DNA from: Anoxynatronum buryatiense | Lineage (GTDB): Bacteria > Bacillota > Clostridia > Peptostreptococcales > Tindalliaceae | Length of the DNA stretch: 64,000 nt | NCBI RefSeq assembly: GCF_900182905.1 | Contig: NZ_FXUF01000003.1 | Location: 62,001-126,000 of the forward strand | Direction: 5' to 3' | Shown: piece by piece, positions 36,143 to 45,050 of the stretch | How positions within the stretch are numbered: the stretch's first letter is position 1 | Layout: each line of letters starts with the position of its first letter | The notes under the pieces: generated by a model | The model's input: the letters and a program-made list of their open reading frames with translations, nothing else | The model's database searches: none | Told to the model about the DNA's origin: nothing | Made by a program: the position numbers and the translations under genes

Positions 36143-37231
36143 ATGAAAGAACGAGATGCTCTCATTGCTTTGAGCTTGGCAGGCTGTCATTACTCTCAGT
36201 CTCTGACAGTTCTTAGAGAATATTGCAATTCATTTTCTGAAGTTCTGAGTCTTACGGAAAATCAAATTGAATCCATATCTGGAATAGGGCCGCAGATGAA
36301 AGGATTGCTTTCAAGCTGCATCAAGAACAGGGAAGAACTGTTGGAAACCACATTTTGCGTACAGGATAAATTTACCATCAAGACACTTTTGGATGAAGAA
36401 TACCCGGAAGACTTAAAACATATTTTTGACCCCCCTTGGGTGATTTACATAAAAGGACACTTCACGAATCATATGCCGTTTCTTGGCATTGTTGGAGCGC
36501 GCCGGGCGACAAGCTATGGAGTTTGGGCGGCCGATCATTTTAGTCGGGAGCTTTCAAACAAAGGTATTGGGATAGTCAGTGGATTAGCTTATGGTATTGA
36601 CGCTGCTGCACACCGAGGCACGTTGGATGTTGCCGGTTATACCATTGGTGTGTTGGGTGGCGGCATTGATGGAATATATCCTGCAGCTCACCGATCTCTT
36701 TACCAACAAATAGAGGAATCAGGGGCGCTGGTAAGCGAATACGGGCCTGGTGTGCAGCCTCAAAAACACTACTTTCCGGCTAGAAATCGCATTATTAGTG
36801 GATTGAGTCGAGGCGTGTTTGTCGTGGAAGCTGGTGAGAAGAGCGGCGCTTTAATAACTGCTGACTTTGCAATGGAGCAGGGACGGGAAGTTTTTGCATT
36901 GCCTGGCAATGTCAATCAGAAAGCAAGTGCTGGAACCAATCGTCTTATTCGTGACGGTGCAAGAATGGTGCTGGAGACTGATGACCTTCTTGATGCTTAT
37001 CCAGAGGTTAAGCATTCAACGAAAACTGTGAGAGATTCTGGTGAATGGAGAAATCAGCTCAGTCTGGCAGAACTTGAAGTGATGGACTTGATTGCGGAGG
37101 GACCGGTACAAATGGAGATGTTAATTTATCGACTTGAAAAAACAGTATCTGAAGTCAGTTCGCTTCTGACGGTACTCGAGCTGAAGGGCCTGATTCAACA
37201 ACTGCCTGGTAAAACATTTACAGTATATTGA
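36143..37231 (+). CDS. dprA: DNA-processing protein DprA
   Basis: Loads RecA on incoming single-stranded DNA in transformation. The Rossmann-like domain has GIVGARRATSYG (near 112), SGLAYGIDAAAHRGTL, GGGIDGIYPAAH, RNRIISGLSRGVFVVEA and SGALITADFA; a winged C-terminal domain follows. Residues 1-85 look like a helix-hairpin-helix region (ISGIGPQMK). The frame opens at 36059 within comM, but AAAAGGAG and the family N-terminus give ATG 36143; 362 residues. Confidence 0.95.
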   Translation: MKERDALIALSLAGCHYSQSLTVLREYCNSFSEVLSLTENQIESISGIGPQMKGLLSSCIKNREELLETTFCVQDKFTIKTLLDEEYPEDLKHIFDPPWVIYIKGHFTNHMPFLGIVGARRATSYGVWAADHFSRELSNKGIGIVSGLAYGIDAAAHRGTLDVAGYTIGVLGGGIDGIYPAAHRSLYQQIEESGALVSEYGPGVQPQKHYFPARNRIISGLSRGVFVVEAGEKSGALITADFAMEQGREVFALPGNVNQKASAGTNRLIRDGARMVLETDDLLDAYPEVKHSTKTVRDSGEWRNQLSLAELEVMDLIAEGPVQMEMLIYRLEKTVSEVSSLLTVLELKGLIQQLPGKTFTVY

Positions 37232-37245
37232 AAACCTGATATAAT
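37217..37245 (+). promoter_or_regulatory. Putative sigma-A promoter of topA
   Basis: TTTACA (37217-37222) and TATAAT (37240-37245), 17 bases apart, with an extended TGA before the -10. The -35 lies within the dprA coding end. Transcription would start near 37252, 31 bases before topA. Confidence 0.8.
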
Positions 37246-37282
37246 CGACCGTGAGTTTTTAAAATGCAAATGAGGTGTTTTC

Positions 37283-39385
37283 ATGTCCAAATCACTGGTC
37301 ATTGTCGAGTCGCCGGCAAAAGCCAAAACCATAAAGAAATTTCTTGGTAGTCACTATACGGTTAAAGCGACTGTGGGTCATATCATCGATCTTCCTAAAA
37401 GTAAAATGGGAGTGGATATTGACCATGATTTCGAGCCGCAGTATATCACCATTCGAGGCAAAGGGCCGATACTGAATGAGATAAAAAAAGAAGCAAAAAA
37501 AGCGAAGAAAGTATTGCTGGCAACTGACCTTGACCGGGAAGGCGAAGCCATCTCATGGCATCTGGCAAAAGCACTGAACCTCTCCGATGAAGAACCATGT
37601 CGAATTGTTTTTAATGAAATCACAAAAAATGCCATTAAAACGGCGGTGAAAAACCCCCGTGTGATTGATAAGCAATTGGTTGATGCCCAACAGGCCAGGC
37701 GCGTGTTGGATCGCCTGGTTGGGTATAAATTAAGTCCATTATTGTGGAAAAAACTGAGAAAAGGTCTTAGTGCGGGGCGAGTGCAGTCAGTTGCTACTAA
37801 AATGATCAAAGATCGTGAAGAAGAGATCAAACGCTTTATTCCCGAAGAATATTGGAATTTAGAGTTGGACATTATAAATTCAAAGAAGGACCGGTTAAAA
37901 GTTGCTTTTCATCAGGATGAAAATGGTAATAAAAAATTACCAAACCAGGATGCGGTTGATCGCGTATTACAGCATATTAATCAATCTCCATTAACTGTTT
38001 CTCAAATAAAAGATGGAGAAAAGAAACGCAATCCGGCAGAGCCGTTCACAACCAGCACCTTGCAGCAAGAAGCTTCAAATCGCATTGGTTTTGCCACACG
38101 GAAGACGATGATGGTGGCACAACAGCTTTATGAAGGCATCGATCTTGGCAAGGAAGGAAGCATCGGTCTTATTACCTATTTGAGAACAGATTCTACCCGG
38201 GTATCGGATGAAGCTGAGGCCGGTGTGCAGGCCTATATTCTTGATGAATATGGAAAAGAGTATCTGAACAAAAGCAAAAGCAGCTCTGCAAAAAAGAAAA
38301 AACAAGGCAGTGCTGTTCAGGATGCACATGAAGCCATTCGGCCAACGGATGTCTTGAAGACTCCGGATGAACTGAAATCATTTCTGTCAAATGACCAGTA
38401 TAAGTTATACCGACTGATCTGGGAACGATTCGTTTCCAGCCGCATGCAACCGGCTAGATATCAATCAATCGCTGCCATTTTCGAGGTGAAAGACTGCCAG
38501 TTTAAAGCCAATGGTTCCCGCTTAATTTTTGATGGTTTTCTGAAAGCATATAGTTTTGCCACAGTAGCGAAAGATCAATTACTTCCAAATCTTGAAGTGG
38601 GAGATATTTTTGATATAGACGCCACAACACCGTCCCAACACTTTACTCAGCCACCAGCCAGATATACAGAAGCAAGTCTGGTCAAAGCGATGGAAGAACT
38701 TGGTATTGGTCGCCCCAGCACCTACGCACCGACCATCAGTACAATCCTTTCAAGAGGATATGTGATCAGAGAAAGCAAAAATCTGAAGCCAACTGAGTTG
38801 GGGGTTTTAGTCACCCGACTTCTTGAAGATTATTTTGGTCAGATTATAGAAGTCAATTTCACAGCAGAGATGGAAAAGCAGTTGGATGAAGTGGAAGCAG
38901 GCAATGAGGAATGGAAGCGAATTATACGTTCGTTTTTCGAGCCGTTTGAAGTTATGCTGAAGCATGCTGATGAACATGTTGAAGAAGTTGACTTTGTTGA
39001 AGAAAGTGATGAGTTGTGTGACAAATGTGGTTCACCAATGCTTATCAAGTATGGGCGGTATGGAAAATTTCTTGCCTGCTCAAACTATCCAGAATGTAGC
39101 AATACGAAACCATTTGTTAAAAAGCTGGGAATCCCATGCCCCATATGTGATAATGGAGAAGTGGTGGAACGCAAATCCAAAAAAGGACGCATCTTTTATG
39201 GATGCAACCAGTTTCCAGATTGTCGCTTTGTATCGTGGAATCAGCCTGTGAACGAAAAATGTCCTAAATGCCAGTCGTTACTGACCATTAAAAAAACCAA
39301 AAAAGAAACGAAACTGGTTTGTCCCGACAAAACGTGCGGATTTGAAAAAGCATATTTAGATGAAACGACGGAAAAAACAAATTGA
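37283..39385 (+). CDS. topA: DNA topoisomerase I
   Basis: Type IA topoisomerase that relaxes negative supercoils. The Toprim domain begins SLVIVESPAKAKTIKKFLG with DLDREGEAISWH near residue 80; the catalytic Tyr299 sits in TYLRTDSTRVS. Three C-terminal zinc ribbons follow: CDKCGSPM...CSNYPEC, CPICDNG...CNQFPDC and CPKCQSL...CPDKTC. 700 residues, full length. It has its own promoter. codY follows after 94 bases; trmFO, xerC and hslVU, which lie between them in Bacillus, are missing. Confidence 0.97.
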   Translation: MSKSLVIVESPAKAKTIKKFLGSHYTVKATVGHIIDLPKSKMGVDIDHDFEPQYITIRGKGPILNEIKKEAKKAKKVLLATDLDREGEAISWHLAKALNLSDEEPCRIVFNEITKNAIKTAVKNPRVIDKQLVDAQQARRVLDRLVGYKLSPLLWKKLRKGLSAGRVQSVATKMIKDREEEIKRFIPEEYWNLELDIINSKKDRLKVAFHQDENGNKKLPNQDAVDRVLQHINQSPLTVSQIKDGEKKRNPAEPFTTSTLQQEASNRIGFATRKTMMVAQQLYEGIDLGKEGSIGLITYLRTDSTRVSDEAEAGVQAYILDEYGKEYLNKSKSSSAKKKKQGSAVQDAHEAIRPTDVLKTPDELKSFLSNDQYKLYRLIWERFVSSRMQPARYQSIAAIFEVKDCQFKANGSRLIFDGFLKAYSFATVAKDQLLPNLEVGDIFDIDATTPSQHFTQPPARYTEASLVKAMEELGIGRPSTYAPTISTILSRGYVIRESKNLKPTELGVLVTRLLEDYFGQIIEVNFTAEMEKQLDEVEAGNEEWKRIIRSFFEPFEVMLKHADEHVEEVDFVEESDELCDKCGSPMLIKYGRYGKFLACSNYPECSNTKPFVKKLGIPCPICDNGEVVERKSKKGRIFYGCNQFPDCRFVSWNQPVNEKCPKCQSLLTIKKTKKETKLVCPDKTCGFEKAYLDETTEKTN

Positions 39386-39399
39386 ATTTTTTGAATAAT
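39385..39399 (+). promoter_or_regulatory. Candidate CodY box upstream of codY
   Basis: AATTTTTTGAATAAT matches the CodY motif AATTTTCWGAAAATT at 12 of 15 positions by hand. It overlaps a possible -35 TTGAAT (39391-39396) of a weak promoter whose -10 would be GATTAT (39413-39418) at a 16-base spacer. This suggests self-control, but the motif is AT-rich and chance matches occur. Confidence 0.5.
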
Positions 39400-39429
39400 T
39401 GTGTTAGGATTTGATTATGCAGAAGAAAC

Positions 39430-39453
39430 GTTATATGAAAGATCACATATAAC
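39430..39453. repeat. Perfect 8-bp dyad in the codY leader
   Basis: GTTATATG (39430-39437) and CATATAAC (39446-39453) with an 8-base centre. It lies just after the predicted start of the codY transcript and 20 bases before the ribosome site. No T run follows, so it is more like an operator or 5' stem than a terminator. Confidence 0.55.
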
Positions 39454-39479
39454 AACGACAACTAAAAGGAGGTTCCGTA

Positions 39480-40259
39480 ATGTCCGCTTCATTATTGGAA
39501 AAAACCAGAAGAATTAATTCGATTCTTCAAAAATCATCAGAAAATGCCGTATCATTCAATGAATTGTGCAGAACCCTCAGCGATATTCTTGATGCAAATG
39601 TCTATGTTGCCAGTTCAAAAGGAAAAGTGCTTGGTGTCAGTTTGACAGATACTTCAGACTGCCCGATCATCCTGGATGAACAAACCGGCGAAAAGAGATT
39701 TCCTGAAGAATACAACGAACAGTTACTTCTTGTAACAGAAACACAGTCAAACATCACCAAAGACGCACTGCTTAAACTGTTCAAGTACGATGTGCAAAGT
39801 TATAATAAATTGGTGACGGTGGTTCCCATTAACGGAAGTGGTCAACGATTAGGAACAATGGTGCTGGCCAGACACGACAATGAGTTCGCTGATGATGATT
39901 TGGTGATGGCAGAATACAGCGCGACTGTTGTTGGTCTGGAAATTCTGAGAGCCAAATCTGATGAAATTGAAGAAGAGGCCCGCAAGAAAGCAGTCGTTAA
40001 AATGGCGATTGATACACTTTCATATTCAGAACTTGAGGCGGTTGAACATATCTTCAATGAACTGAACGGGACGGAAGGGTTGCTTGTCGCCAGTAAGATT
40101 GCTGACCGTGTGGGAATTACACGATCGGTCATTGTTAATGCCCTTCGCAAGTTTGAAAGCGCCGGAGTGATCGAATCCCGCTCGCTGGGCATGAAAGGAA
40201 CTCACATCCGTATTCTGAATACGCGTTTATTGGAAGAGCTGCGAAAGTTAAAACGGTAA
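39480..40259 (+). CDS. codY: Global nutrient regulator CodY
   Basis: GTP- and branched-chain-amino-acid-responsive repressor of starvation genes. The N-terminal GAF domain (about 1-155) begins [16 protein letters not shown]; the C-terminal winged helix includes [20 protein letters not shown] (near 201-220), the conserved DNA-recognition helix, and [11 protein letters not shown]. 259 residues equals the Bacillus length. Start ATG 39480 follows AAAAGGAGG. As in Bacillus it sits directly before the fla/che cluster, which CodY represses there. Confidence 0.97.
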   Translation: MSASLLEKTRRINSILQKSSENAVSFNELCRTLSDILDANVYVASSKGKVLGVSLTDTSDCPIILDEQTGEKRFPEEYNEQLLLVTETQSNITKDALLKLFKYDVQSYNKLVTVVPINGSGQRLGTMVLARHDNEFADDDLVMAEYSATVVGLEILRAKSDEIEEEARKKAVVKMAIDTLSYSELEAVEHIFNELNGTEGLLVASKIADRVGITRSVIVNALRKFESAGVIESRSLGMKGTHIRILNTRLLEELRKLKR

Positions 40260-40282
40260 CAATAGTGACAAATTGATACAAG

Positions 40283-40313
40283 AAAGAAGTCGTTATTCAA
40301 TGGCTTCTTTTTT
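40283..40313 (+). terminator. Terminator after codY
   Basis: AAAGAAGTC (40283-40291) pairs with GGCTTCTTT (40302-40310), nine pairs with one G-U, and the T run continues to 40313. It separates codY from the flagellar operon, so flgB needs its own promoter. Confidence 0.85.
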
Positions 40314-40413
40314 CCATATATTTAAAGATCAATATGTAGAGCTGCAATAACTGATACTATGGTCTTAATATATGTTAAAAAATGCAAAAAAAAGACCCCA
40401 AAATCCTTCGCTG

Positions 40414-40422
40414 TGCTATAAT
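40414..40422 (+). promoter_or_regulatory. Putative promoter of the fla/che cluster
   Basis: TGCTATAAT (extended -10) with no -35 match; transcription would start near 40429. Three A-tracts upstream (40377-40382, 40386-40393, 40400-40403) are spaced about one helical turn apart and may bend the DNA. No sigma-D motif was seen in the 248 bases between codY and flgB. Confidence 0.65.
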
Positions 40423-40423
40423 A

Positions 40424-40438
40424 GATTTTGTGAAATAT
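40424..40438 (+). promoter_or_regulatory. Candidate CodY box at the flgB promoter
   Basis: GATTTTGTGAAATAT matches AATTTTCWGAAAATT at 11 of 15 positions, with a nearly complete TTTTnTGAAA core. It covers the predicted start point of the fla/che transcript, a position where a repressor would block initiation. Confidence 0.45.
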
Positions 40439-40507
40439 TGTCCTATCAAGTGATTTGCATGGCATATTCATTCTTCCAGCATCAACTAATAAGGAGGAAG
40501 CTTGAGA

Positions 40508-40915
40508 ATGATAAATCTCTATCAAAATGTTGATATGATGTCGAAAGCTTTAGACGCATCGTGGAAGCGAAACGAAATTATCAGTAATAACATCGCCAAC
40601 GTGAACACGCCGGGTTATAAAAAAAGCAGTGTTGAATTTGAATCCATTCTCCAGAACGTATTGAATGGTTCAACTCTTGCAGGTTGGCAAACACATCAAC
40701 GGCATTTGCCAATTGGGGCAGCCACTATTGACGATGTTCAATATGAGGTAAGGCAACATCAGTCTTACAGTACTCGAAGAGATGGCAACAATGTTGACAT
40801 TGATGTTGAATCAGCCGAGCGTGTGAAGAATGAATTATTATATCAAACACTTAGTGCACGTGTGAACAGTAGTTTTCAGAAACTGCGCACAGCCATTACA
40901 GAAGGAGGTAAATAG
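40508..40915 (+). CDS. flgB: Flagellar proximal rod protein FlgB
   Basis: Rod subunit next to the MS ring. NNIANVNTPGYKKSSVEF near residue 30 is the shared rod/hook N-terminal motif; a C-terminal heptad helix ends the protein. ATG 40508 gives 135 residues; TTG 40502 is four bases after GGAGG (40493-40497) and is also possible. First gene of the cluster and two bases before flgC. Confidence 0.94.
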   Translation: MINLYQNVDMMSKALDASWKRNEIISNNIANVNTPGYKKSSVEFESILQNVLNGSTLAGWQTHQRHLPIGAATIDDVQYEVRQHQSYSTRRDGNNVDIDVESAERVKNELLYQTLSARVNSSFQKLRTAITEGGK

Positions 40916-40917
40916 CC

Positions 40918-41361
40918 GTGAGCCTCTTCAATTCGATGAACATTAGCGCGACGGGATTGACTGCTGAAAGACTTCGCATGGATGTTATCTCTAAGAACAT
41001 TGCAAATGCGAATACTACAAGAACTGCCAGCGGTACACCCTATCGACGACAGGTTGTTACATTTCGAGAAAAATCAACTCCTCTTCCCTTCTCACATTTC
41101 CTCAATCAGGCAAGCAAAAATCAATATGGTATCGGTGGTGTTGAGGTAACAGGCATTCATCATGATCCAGCACCATATAAAATGGTGTATGATCCAGGAC
41201 ATCCTGACGCAAATGTTGAAGGATATGTGGAAATGCCCAATGTTGATATCATGACCGAAATGGCCAATTTGATCACTGCATCCAGAGCATATGAGGCGAA
41301 TGTTAATGCCATGAACACATCTAAAAATATGGCGCAGCGTGCATTGGAAATTGGAAGATAG
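40918..41361 (+). CDS. flgC: Flagellar rod protein FlgC
   Basis: Second rod subunit. It starts SLFNSMNISATGLTAERLRMD, has ISKNIANANTTRT and ends MNTSKNMAQRALEIGR, the typical rod ends; VMNPNVDIMTEM-like core reads MPNVDIMTEMANLI here. 147 residues. GTG 40918 follows GAAGGAGG. It belongs with flgB and fliE. Confidence 0.95.
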   Translation: MSLFNSMNISATGLTAERLRMDVISKNIANANTTRTASGTPYRRQVVTFREKSTPLPFSHFLNQASKNQYGIGGVEVTGIHHDPAPYKMVYDPGHPDANVEGYVEMPNVDIMTEMANLITASRAYEANVNAMNTSKNMAQRALEIGR

Positions 41362-41386
41362 GTTTAAGATTCGGGAGGAATGAACA

Positions 41387-41686
41387 ATGGAAATGATGTC
41401 GATCAATCGCATAATGACGGAAAGCAGCCTTGGTTTATTTGATCAAAAACAGACAAATCAGGAGCAAAGTTCATTTATGGCAGTGATGGAGAACGCCCTC
41501 AGGGAAACCAATGAACTTCAATTGATATCCGATCAATACGCAGAAAAACTGGCCACTGGTCAAGTGGATAACTTGCATGATGTGATCATCGCTGGTCAAA
41601 AAGCTGATATTGCTTTTCAAATGGTTGCGGCGGTACGTGGAAAAGTAATGGAAGCATATCGCGAAATTATGCGGATGCAAATTTAA
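41387..41686 (+). CDS. fliE: Flagellar MS-ring/rod junction protein FliE
   Basis: Joins the rod to the MS ring and is the first substrate of the export gate. 99 residues, with the family C-terminal block NLHDVIIAGQKADIAFQMVAAVRGK. Start ATG 41387 after GGGAGG. Order flgB-flgC-fliE-fliF is conserved. Confidence 0.94.
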   Translation: MEMMSINRIMTESSLGLFDQKQTNQEQSSFMAVMENALRETNELQLISDQYAEKLATGQVDNLHDVIIAGQKADIAFQMVAAVRGKVMEAYREIMRMQI

Positions 41687-41716
41687 TTAACCAATAAATT
41701 GAGGTGAACAGGATCG

Positions 41717-43240
41717 ATGGCAGAGGCTCTTGAAAAAATACGCGCACAGCTTAATGAGTTTTTTCTACAATACAACAAAAGACAAAAAATAACCATGGCT
41801 GTCGCACTTGCGTTGGTCCTGTTGATTGCGACAGGCGTTATTTTTTACGTGACAAGAACTGAATATGTTGTTCTTTATGACAATTTAGACCCTCAACAAT
41901 CAGGCGAGGTTATGAATGTCCTTCAGGCAAATAATATTCGTGCACAGCTGGGTGCAACCAGTCGAATTATTGAGGTGCCTAAAAGCGACGAAAAAAGAGC
42001 CCAGGTGGTCGTCGCGACCGAAGGCCTGCCTACCGCCAGATTTTCATTTGACGAGGCCTTTTCGGGCAGTTCATTTATGATGACAAGTGAAGAACGTTCA
42101 AGGAGGATTCAGCTGGCCCAACAAAACTTTCTGGCAGCCACCATTGAAGAAATTCCAGGAGTCCGAAAAGCAGTTGTTAACATCTCGATTCCTGAACGTT
42201 CAGGGTTTCTCCTTGGTGACGAGCAGTCCTTTTCAAAGGCATCAGTTTTTTTAGATTTGCAAAACCAGCTTGATGATGCCAGTGTCAATGGCATTGCAGT
42301 ACTGGTATCGAATGCGGTTGATGGATTGGTTCCTGAAAATGTGACGGTTCACGGGCCTGATGGACGTGTTTTGAGTCAACGCCAGGAATCATCAGAGGCC
42401 ATGGAAGTAAGCAACCAGCTCACCATGCAGCGAACGGTTAAGAGTGACCTTGAAAAAAGCATCACTGACTTTTTGTCAACCGTTTATGGGTATGGAAATG
42501 TGGTTGTAATGGCGAATGTCAGACTCGATTTCAACAGTGAAGTTACTGAAATTCAGCAGTTTTCCCCTCCAATTGAAGATGAAACCGAAGGAATTGCCAG
42601 AAGTCTGCAAGAGTTGCACCGGTCATCTGTTTCTGAGGGTGGAGGGGCAGTCCCCGGAACGGACCCAAATGTGGAAGATGTCGTCCAATATGTGGAAATG
42701 GATGGCACAACCACTACATACGAAGAAGCCAGCAGAACGATCAACTATGAGATTAATGAACTCCGACAGAAAATCATAAAAGCACAGGGACAGGTTCAAG
42801 ATATTACTGTTGCGGTTTTTATCAATAGTGATGCACTGCCAGATGGCAACTTAACTGACGATGAACGCACAGAACTGATGAATATCATATCTGCAGCTGC
42901 TGGCTTGGATACAAGAGTTGTTCAGGTAGGAGTTCAACGTTTCGATGTACCGGCTGTGCCAGACTTTACTACTGCCGCTGCTCCGGTTATTCCAGTGTGG
43001 TTGCTAGTGGTATTGGCGGTGGTTGCGTTGGTGGGCAGTTTTCTTCTATATAGACGATTTACCAGAAAAGAACCAGAGGATGAACTTGAGTTGGATATGG
43101 CATTTCAAGACCAGGTACCTGAGGATGATCTCGAATTAGAAATGTCAGGTTCTCAGGTAAAACAACAAATTGAAAAATTGGTTGATAAAAATCCTGAAGC
43201 GATTTCACATCTGTTGAGAAACTGGCTCAGCGAGGATTAG
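41717..43240 (+). CDS. fliF: Flagellar MS-ring protein FliF
   Basis: Membrane ring that holds the switch and export gate. Two membrane helices, one near residues 22-43 (ALALVLLIATGVIFYV) and one near 420-440 (WLLVVLAVVALVGSFLLY), flank a periplasmic/outer ring-building part with VYDNLDPQQSGEV-like motifs (here VLYDNLDPQQSGEVM) and SERSRRIQLAQQNFLA. The C-terminal tail is acidic and binds FliG. 507 residues. ATG 41717 after GAGGTG. Confidence 0.95.
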   Translation: MAEALEKIRAQLNEFFLQYNKRQKITMAVALALVLLIATGVIFYVTRTEYVVLYDNLDPQQSGEVMNVLQANNIRAQLGATSRIIEVPKSDEKRAQVVVATEGLPTARFSFDEAFSGSSFMMTSEERSRRIQLAQQNFLAATIEEIPGVRKAVVNISIPERSGFLLGDEQSFSKASVFLDLQNQLDDASVNGIAVLVSNAVDGLVPENVTVHGPDGRVLSQRQESSEAMEVSNQLTMQRTVKSDLEKSITDFLSTVYGYGNVVVMANVRLDFNSEVTEIQQFSPPIEDETEGIARSLQELHRSSVSEGGGAVPGTDPNVEDVVQYVEMDGTTTTYEEASRTINYEINELRQKIIKAQGQVQDITVAVFINSDALPDGNLTDDERTELMNIISAAAGLDTRVVQVGVQRFDVPAVPDFTTAAAPVIPVWLLVVLAVVALVGSFLLYRRFTRKEPEDELELDMAFQDQVPEDDLELEMSGSQVKQQIEKLVDKNPEAISHLLRNWLSED

Positions 43241-43252
43241 GGGTGGACAATT

Positions 43253-44272
43253 ATGAGTAAGCGGGGTTCTAAAGGTCAACTGAGCGGCAAGGAGAAGGCT
43301 GCCATCTTGTTGATCAGCCTGGGGCCGGAGTATTCATCGCAGATTTTCAAAAACCTTCATGATGAAGAGATTGAAGAATTAACACTGGAAATTGCCAATA
43401 TGAAAAAAGTGGCTCCTGAAGAAAAGGAACGTATTCTTGAAGAATTTTATCAAATATGTGTGGCGCAAGAGTACATTTCTGAAGGCGGTATTAATTACGC
43501 AAAAGATGTGCTGGAAAAAGCACTGGGATCTGAAAGAGCCATGGATATCATCAACAAACTGACCGCCTCTCTTCAGGTTAAACCATTCGACTTTGCTCGC
43601 AAGGCAGACCCAAGTCACTTACTTAATTTTATTCAGAATGAACACCCTCAGACTATTGCACTCATATTGGCTTACTTATCTCCAGAGCAATCATCACAGG
43701 TCCTGTCAGCATTACCGCAGGAGAAGCAATCCGAGGTTGCACAACGGATTGCGACCATGGATCGCACTTCTCCTGAGATCATCAAAGAAGTGGAGATGGT
43801 CCTTGAAAAAAATCTGTCATCCCTGGTAAGTCAGGATTATACCAGCGCTGGAGGTATTCAAACGATTGTTGACATCCTCAATGCGGTAGATCGTGGGACA
43901 GAGAAAAACATCATGGATACACTTGAAATTCAAGACGCTGAACTGGCAGAGCAAATTCGCAAGAAAATGTTTGTCTTTGAGGATATCATTAATTTGGACA
44001 GCACTTCTATTCAGCGGTTCATCCGTGAAATTGACAATAGCGACATGGCGATTGCCCTCAAGGGAGCCACGGAAGAACTGGCGAATGTATTCTACAGCAA
44101 CATGTCAAAGCGTATGGCTGAAATGATACGTGAAGATATGGAGTTTATGGGCCCCATACGTCTACGAGATGTGGAAGAAGCGCAGCAGAAGATTGTCAAT
44201 GTCATCAGAAAATTGGAAGACTCCGGAGATATTATTATTGCTCGCGGTGGAGGGGATGACATTATTGTATAA
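43253..44272 (+). CDS. fliG: Flagellar motor switch protein FliG
   Basis: Rotor protein that meets the MotA stator. N-terminal GKEKAAILLISLGPE, middle domain with EHPQTIALILAYL (the EHPQ motif, near residue 128), and a C-terminal domain with the charged ridge residues facing MotA. 339 residues, normal. ATG 43253 after GGGGTG. It overlaps fliH by 17 bases. Confidence 0.96.
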   Translation: MSKRGSKGQLSGKEKAAILLISLGPEYSSQIFKNLHDEEIEELTLEIANMKKVAPEEKERILEEFYQICVAQEYISEGGINYAKDVLEKALGSERAMDIINKLTASLQVKPFDFARKADPSHLLNFIQNEHPQTIALILAYLSPEQSSQVLSALPQEKQSEVAQRIATMDRTSPEIIKEVEMVLEKNLSSLVSQDYTSAGGIQTIVDILNAVDRGTEKNIMDTLEIQDAELAEQIRKKMFVFEDIINLDSTSIQRFIREIDNSDMAIALKGATEELANVFYSNMSKRMAEMIREDMEFMGPIRLRDVEEAQQKIVNVIRKLEDSGDIIIARGGGDDIIV

Positions 44273-45050
44273 AATTTACAAATCCAGTCAATTGCAGATC
44301 GGGGATAAAATTGAAATTAAAGCCCGTGCTTTTCAGAGCCAGGAAAAAGAAAAAGCGCTGCACGAAAACGCTGACATGCCCAATGATAGTTATCCAGAAT
44401 ATGAGGCTTGGCAACAGGAAAGACAGTCCATCATTTCCAAAGCTGAAGAAGAGTCAACGGTTATTATTGAGCAGGCTGAAAAAGAAGCTGCTGAAATTCT
44501 TGAGAAAAGTTATCAGGATAGTCTAAAAGCGCTGGAACAAGCTAAAGAAGAAGGCTATCATGCTGGCTTTGAGACTGGCTCTGCGGAGGGTAAAGAATCT
44601 GGTTATCAGGAAACGATGGCGATTTTGCTGGAAGCGAAGCAACTGAAACAACAGGCGATAGATGAGAGAAATCGATTGGCCAAGGAACTGGAATCTCAGA
44701 TTGTCCAATTAGTCATTCAAACTTCCCGACGCGTGATTCAGTCAGAAATGCAAGACAATCAGGAAAGCATCTTTACGCTGATTGAAGAAGGCCTCAAAAA
44801 GTGCAATTATACAGAAAATCTGGTCATTCACGTGAGTGAAATGGATTATGATTTGGTATATGCTTACCAAAATCGCATTTATTTAATGACAGAAGGTATC
44901 TATGATATAGAGGTTAAAAGCGACCCCTCCATGAGTCCGGGGAGTGTCGTGATAGAAACTGCCTCGGGGCAGGTTGATGCCGGAATTGAAACGCAGCTTC
45001 GTCAAATTGAAGCAGCATTTACGGAATTATTGAAAAGTGGGGATGACTAA
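44256..45050 (+). CDS. fliH: Flagellar export stator protein FliH
   Basis: Peripheral stalk that holds the FliI ATPase to the export gate. Long Glu/Lys/Ala coiled coil (about 30-140) with GYHAGFETGSAEGKESGY glycine-rich helix near 98-116, then a globular C-terminal domain resembling ATP synthase delta. Start uncertain: ATG 44256 lies inside the end of fliG just after GGAGGGG; TTG 44265 is an alternative. 264 residues. Confidence 0.9.
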   Translation: MTLLYKIYKSSQLQIGDKIEIKARAFQSQEKEKALHENADMPNDSYPEYEAWQQERQSIISKAEEESTVIIEQAEKEAAEILEKSYQDSLKALEQAKEEGYHAGFETGSAEGKESGYQETMAILLEAKQLKQQAIDERNRLAKELESQIVQLVIQTSRRVIQSEMQDNQESIFTLIEEGLKKCNYTENLVIHVSEMDYDLVYAYQNRIYLMTEGIYDIEVKSDPSMSPGSVVIETASGQVDAGIETQLRQIEAAFTELLKSGDD

